NCBI GenBank assembly: GCA_900542185.1
Contig: UQMZ01000013.1
Coordinates: 16,552-80,551 of the forward strand
Length of the DNA stretch: 64,000 bases
DNA from: an uncultured Bacteroidales bacterium
Lineage (GTDB): Bacteria > Bacteroidota > Bacteroidia > Bacteroidales > Muribaculaceae
Direction: 5' to 3'
Below the pieces are notes generated by a model. The model saw only the letters and a program-made list of their open reading frames with translations, made no database searches and was not told where the DNA came from. The translations under genes and the position numbers were made by a program. Of this stretch, positions 61,290 to 64,000 are shown one piece after another (position 1 is the first letter of the stretch; each line of letters begins with the position of its first letter).

Positions 61290-61387
61290 CGCTTAGCAGC
61301 GAGAACTTCATTCAATATTGCGTTCCGCATTCATATTCCAAGTCAACCGAAGCGCCGACAACGCTGTTCGCCACGGTAATCGGAACT

Positions 61388-62518
61388 CTATCCATTTTGG
61401 TATAACTTATCAATTTCTTCCCAGACTATTCTACTGTCAAATTTCTCCTGCACCCATATCCTACCCTTGGTGCCATCGATTTTTTTACCAAGTCTGATTT
61501 CTTTTATTTTTTCGGCGATGTCTTTTTCGTCATTTTCGGCGAACAGCCCCGTAACACCATCAACAATAGAATCTTTGCAGCCAGTAACGCGTGTGGTAAT
61601 CACAGGAACCTCCATAGATTGTGCCTCAAGCACCCCAGTAGGAAATCCTTCACGGTATGATGCAAGGACATATACATCCATAAGAGAATAATACATTTCC
61701 ATCCCTCCGTTTATGAATCCCGTACAAATTATACGCGGATCATTAATTATACGCTCTTGTATTTCAGAAGGCAAAGCATCCCGTTCTTCGAACATGCCGA
61801 CTAATAGGAGTTTGCAATTATCAGCATTTTCCAATAAATCAAATGCCTTGACAAGTTCTATGATTCCTTTATCTCTTACCAATCGGCCTGAATATCCAAT
61901 AACGAAGTCGTCAGGATCTATTCCATATTTTAGTTTTAGTTCCTTGACTTTTGATTCAGTAATCTTGCCTGGATTGAACTGGTTTATGGTATCCACACCA
62001 TTGCATGTACCATTCTTAAGTATTAATTGTTTTTTTGCTGGAGCTAATTTATCTTCAATGCTTCGAGATAGAACCGAGGGACTAACACACACTATTTGGG
62101 TTGCACATAATGACGCAACACGATCTACAGTTTTCAATATGAATCGTTTCAGACCATTTGATGTTTCGTACACCAAACCATGTCTAAAATAATATCGTTG
62201 AGGCACATTACACAGCTTGCCGGCAATCATAGCAAGTAACCCGCCCTTAGGAGTATGACCGGAAATAATATCTATATTATTGCAACGTATGTATTTACAG
62301 ATTGCATTAATTGACCTTATGTCATCCTTGATAGATATTGAGCGGTTAACAGGAGTTTCCAGATATGAGAATCCCTGTTTAGCTGCATATTCTTTAAGGT
62401 AAGGACTTGGACTACATACCACATGCATCTTATGCCCCTTACGTTCAAAGTATTTGAATTGATCACCTATGAAGTATGGCAATACAAAATATATATTTAC
62501 TACATGTAATATGTTCAT
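61388..62518 (-). CDS. Glycosyltransferase family 4
   Basis: This is a 376-residue GT-B enzyme. The N-terminal domain shows ISGHTPKGGLLAMIAGKL near residue 85 and the C-terminal donor domain FVIGYSGRLVRDKGIIELVK near 202 and VYVLASYREGFPTGVLEAQS near 293, where the E-x7-E motif (EGFPTGVLE) binds the nucleotide. It adds one sugar to the lipid-linked repeat unit in the cytoplasm. The gene is visibly more AT-rich than its neighbours, as is common for O-antigen glycosyltransferases. The 163 nt upstream to 62681 are AT-rich and hold nothing recognisable. Confidence 0.93.
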   Translation of the reverse strand: MNILHVVNIYFVLPYFIGDQFKYFERKGHKMHVVCSPSPYLKEYAAKQGFSYLETPVNRSISIKDDIRSINAICKYIRCNNIDIISGHTPKGGLLAMIAGKLCNVPQRYYFRHGLVYETSNGLKRFILKTVDRVASLCATQIVCVSPSVLSRSIEDKLAPAKKQLILKNGTCNGVDTINQFNPGKITESKVKELKLKYGIDPDDFVIGYSGRLVRDKGIIELVKAFDLLENADNCKLLLVGMFEERDALPSEIQERIINDPRIICTGFINGGMEMYYSLMDVYVLASYREGFPTGVLEAQSMEVPVITTRVTGCKDSIVDGVTGLFAENDEKDIAEKIKEIRLGKKIDGTKGRIWVQEKFDSRIVWEEIDKLYQNG

Positions 62519-62681
62519 TATAAGGCCTTTTTTAGCTGCAATTTACAAGCGAATAAAGAAAAATATGCGTGTAAAATTGACATTCGTAATTTGAAAACCT
62601 AGCAGGTATGCTATATTTAGTTATCCCGCAAATTATGTAATTCTCGCGGGTTCTAGCCATACGTCATTTTACACTTATCAC

Positions 62682-63575
62682 TTACAATAAATTTATTATC
62701 TTGTGAGCGTAAAGGACATCGTGCAACCCTAGACCTATATTGTATGACAATATTCGCTCATCGTCTGAAATGCGACCATGAATTTTATCACTCAATACAT
62801 CAGATATTTCTCCAAACTGTCTAAACTGGTCAAAGTATTTGAACCCTCTTACATGCCCTTCATCGTCAGCAAATACCTTGTCGAAGACAAGGTCGCAGTT
62901 CTGGAATCCCCGTGTATGCACCGGCACGACTAGCACTCCGGGTTTGAAAAGGGTATCATCATCGACTAACAGACCGTCGGCATCAGTGATACAGGATACC
63001 ACCACATCGGCATCCGTCACCAGATCGGTATTGCTGTCGGCTATTTCCCACGTTACATTTTTGTATCCGGCATAACGATCCATCGTTTTCTCCGCGTGAT
63101 CCTTGTACCGTTTAAGACGTACGGTAAGGTCCTTGTCCCGGTTTGTGGCGAGAAAACAATCGAGCGTGGAATGTCCCATAGCCCCGAGCCCGATAAACGA
63201 ATATACGCATGCGTTACTGTTTCTTAGAGTGTTGATGGCAAGTGCCGCGACAGCCCCGGTGCGCATGGCTGTAATCCAGTTTGCATCGATCAGATACGTC
63301 ATCTCGCCCGTCATGGTGTCGAATATCATTATCTTGCTCTTTAGCGCAGGATGAGTCCCTTTGACACGCGACACAACCTTGCAGCCGAACGTGTGATACT
63401 CCTCGGGAAGAATGCAAGGCATCGTATTGATGAAATCCGAGCCATGCGGATGAAGCGAGATTTTTGGTGGCAGCATGGCGCGGTCCTTCATCAGAAACGA
63501 TTCGCGAACCCAATCCACACATTTCTCAGGGGGGATGTCGAGACTTATTATTTCGTTATCAGTTACTATACGCAT
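62682..63575 (-). CDS. Ornithine cyclodeaminase/mu-crystallin family protein
   Basis: This is a 297-residue NAD(P)-dependent protein. MTGEMTYLIDANWITAMRTG near residue 90 carries the family Arg-Thr-Ala region (TAMRTGAVAALA), FIGLGAMGHSTLDCF is the Rossmann loop, and ADVVVSCI with the following segment completes the nucleotide site. Members make or reduce imino acids, for example alanine dehydrogenase or SbnB-type enzymes, so ornithine itself need not be the substrate. It starts 1 nt from the stop of the aminotransferase gene upstream, suggesting that the two act on one amino-acid-like polysaccharide substituent. Confidence 0.87.
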   Translation of the reverse strand: MRIVTDNEIISLDIPPEKCVDWVRESFLMKDRAMLPPKISLHPHGSDFINTMPCILPEEYHTFGCKVVSRVKGTHPALKSKIMIFDTMTGEMTYLIDANWITAMRTGAVAALAINTLRNSNACVYSFIGLGAMGHSTLDCFLATNRDKDLTVRLKRYKDHAEKTMDRYAGYKNVTWEIADSNTDLVTDADVVVSCITDADGLLVDDDTLFKPGVLVVPVHTRGFQNCDLVFDKVFADDEGHVRGFKYFDQFRQFGEISDVLSDKIHGRISDDERILSYNIGLGLHDVLYAHKIINLL

Positions 63576-63576
63576 G

Positions 63577-64000
63577 TCAAATTGATTTAAGAATGGATAT
63601 CAGTCTGTCGTTGTCACTTTGGGATCGTACGGCAAGACGAATAAGATTCCGGTCGTTCATTTTCTTTTTCCGTCCGCAGTTGCTGATCATCACGTCATGG
63701 TCAAGCAGAATCTTAGTCAGCTCTTTTGAAGTGAATCTGTCGGTGACTTCACATAGGAAATAATTGGCTTGAGACGGCATTACATGCAGATAGGGGATGT
63801 CCTGCAGCAACCCGAAGAATCGGTCACGTTCCGCTATGAACCTGTAACAAGCCTTGCGGTAGTCGTTTTCATACTTGCCGTAAATCTGCATGTAAAATTC
63901 GGCGAACGAATTGATGTTCCATATAGCCACATCTTTTTTCATGCATGCGATGACATCCCGGTCAGCTGTGGCGAAAACGCCCAGTCTCAATCCAGGCACG
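63577..64000 (-). CDS. Class I/II aminotransferase (HisC-like), 3' part
   Basis: The frame is open to the window end; the GTG near 63999 is only a codon inside the gene. The 141 visible residues begin VPGLRLGVFAT, the segment just after the PLP lysine in fold-type I aminotransferases, and end with LIRLAVRSQSDNDRLISIL, the small-domain end typical of HisC-like enzymes, with the substrate-binding Arg. Its substrate is unknown. Similar genes in capsule clusters are sometimes fused to a nucleotidyltransferase, which cannot be checked here. Confidence 0.82.
   Translation of the reverse strand, partial: VPGLRLGVFATADRDVIACMKKDVAIWNINSFAEFYMQIYGKYENDYRKACYRFIAERDRFFGLLQDIPYLHVMPSQANYFLCEVTDRFTSKELTKILLDHDVMISNCGRKKKMNDRNLIRLAVRSQSDNDRLISILKSI

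Noticed and set aside
63577..63999. Complete 140-residue protein starting at GTG 63999
   Set aside because: The start falls inside a conserved aminotransferase segment; the gene clearly continues beyond the window.

Overview
The window looks like chromosome from a member of the Bacteroidales, most likely Muribaculaceae or a close relative. The signs are primary-sigma promoters of the Bacteroidetes type (TTTG or TTG, 18-22 nt, TAnnTTTG) ahead of many genes, weak Shine-Dalgarno sequences, many small lipoproteins with an SCxxD start, a DUF5723 outer-membrane protein, a B12-dependent ribonucleotide reductase and moderately high GC. The family-level placement is inference. All calls come from reading motifs; no database was searched.

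Layout. 1-13,000: secDF (5' part), a large Ig-like lipoprotein, an orphan terminase pair beside tRNA-Pro, yeiH, purT, a DUF3108 protein, and a lipoprotein/DUF5723 pair. 13,000-33,000: a four-helix-bundle gene with a 9-bp tandem repeat, guaA, a 340-bp inverted-repeat element, nrdJ, an AraC regulator, an EamA transporter, rubredoxin, a five-gene run ending in dprA, a nucleoside phosphorylase, tRNA-Ser, an acyltransferase, a toxin-antitoxin pair, ridA, a glycosylase-like protein, yjbQ and an aldo/keto reductase.

33,146-43,672 is the most unusual region: eleven minus-strand genes, mostly touching or overlapping. In transcription order they encode a membrane protein with two Rossmann (TrkA-N-like) domains and a C-terminal RyR domain, an ECF sigma factor, an anti-sigma-like/papain-like/RyR fusion, a TIR protein, a PrsW-type membrane protease, a TIR-transmembrane-coiled coil-propeller protein, a stand-alone RyR protein, an M48 protease with a zinc ribbon, and three small proteins, one with a double zinc ribbon. 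A divergent membrane protein follows, then a gene remnant and a SpoT-like hydrolase.

47,694-53,312 is a second minus-strand operon: a TIR-transmembrane-SUMF1 protein, two exported proteins of unknown function, and an exported TPR-CHAT caspase-like protease. It shares an ungapped 58-bp promoter block (51/58 identical) with the RyR/sigma operon, so the two appear to be jointly controlled or copied from one source. My working inference is a two-compartment stress or immune signalling system: cytosolic TIR enzymes or scaffolds, RyR domains as ligand sensors, PrsW and sigma as the transcriptional output, and a periplasmic protease arm.

53,457-64,000 is part of a surface-polysaccharide cluster: Wzx flippase, an SH3 protein, a DegT aminotransferase, WbuC, a WecA-like transferase, an SDR epimerase, a radical SAM enzyme, a GT4 glycosyltransferase, an ornithine-cyclodeaminase homologue and a class I aminotransferase cut by the window end. 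It is seeded with a family of 110-121-bp palindromic elements. These supply the stop codon of three genes, and a half-copy lies in frame inside the DegT gene.
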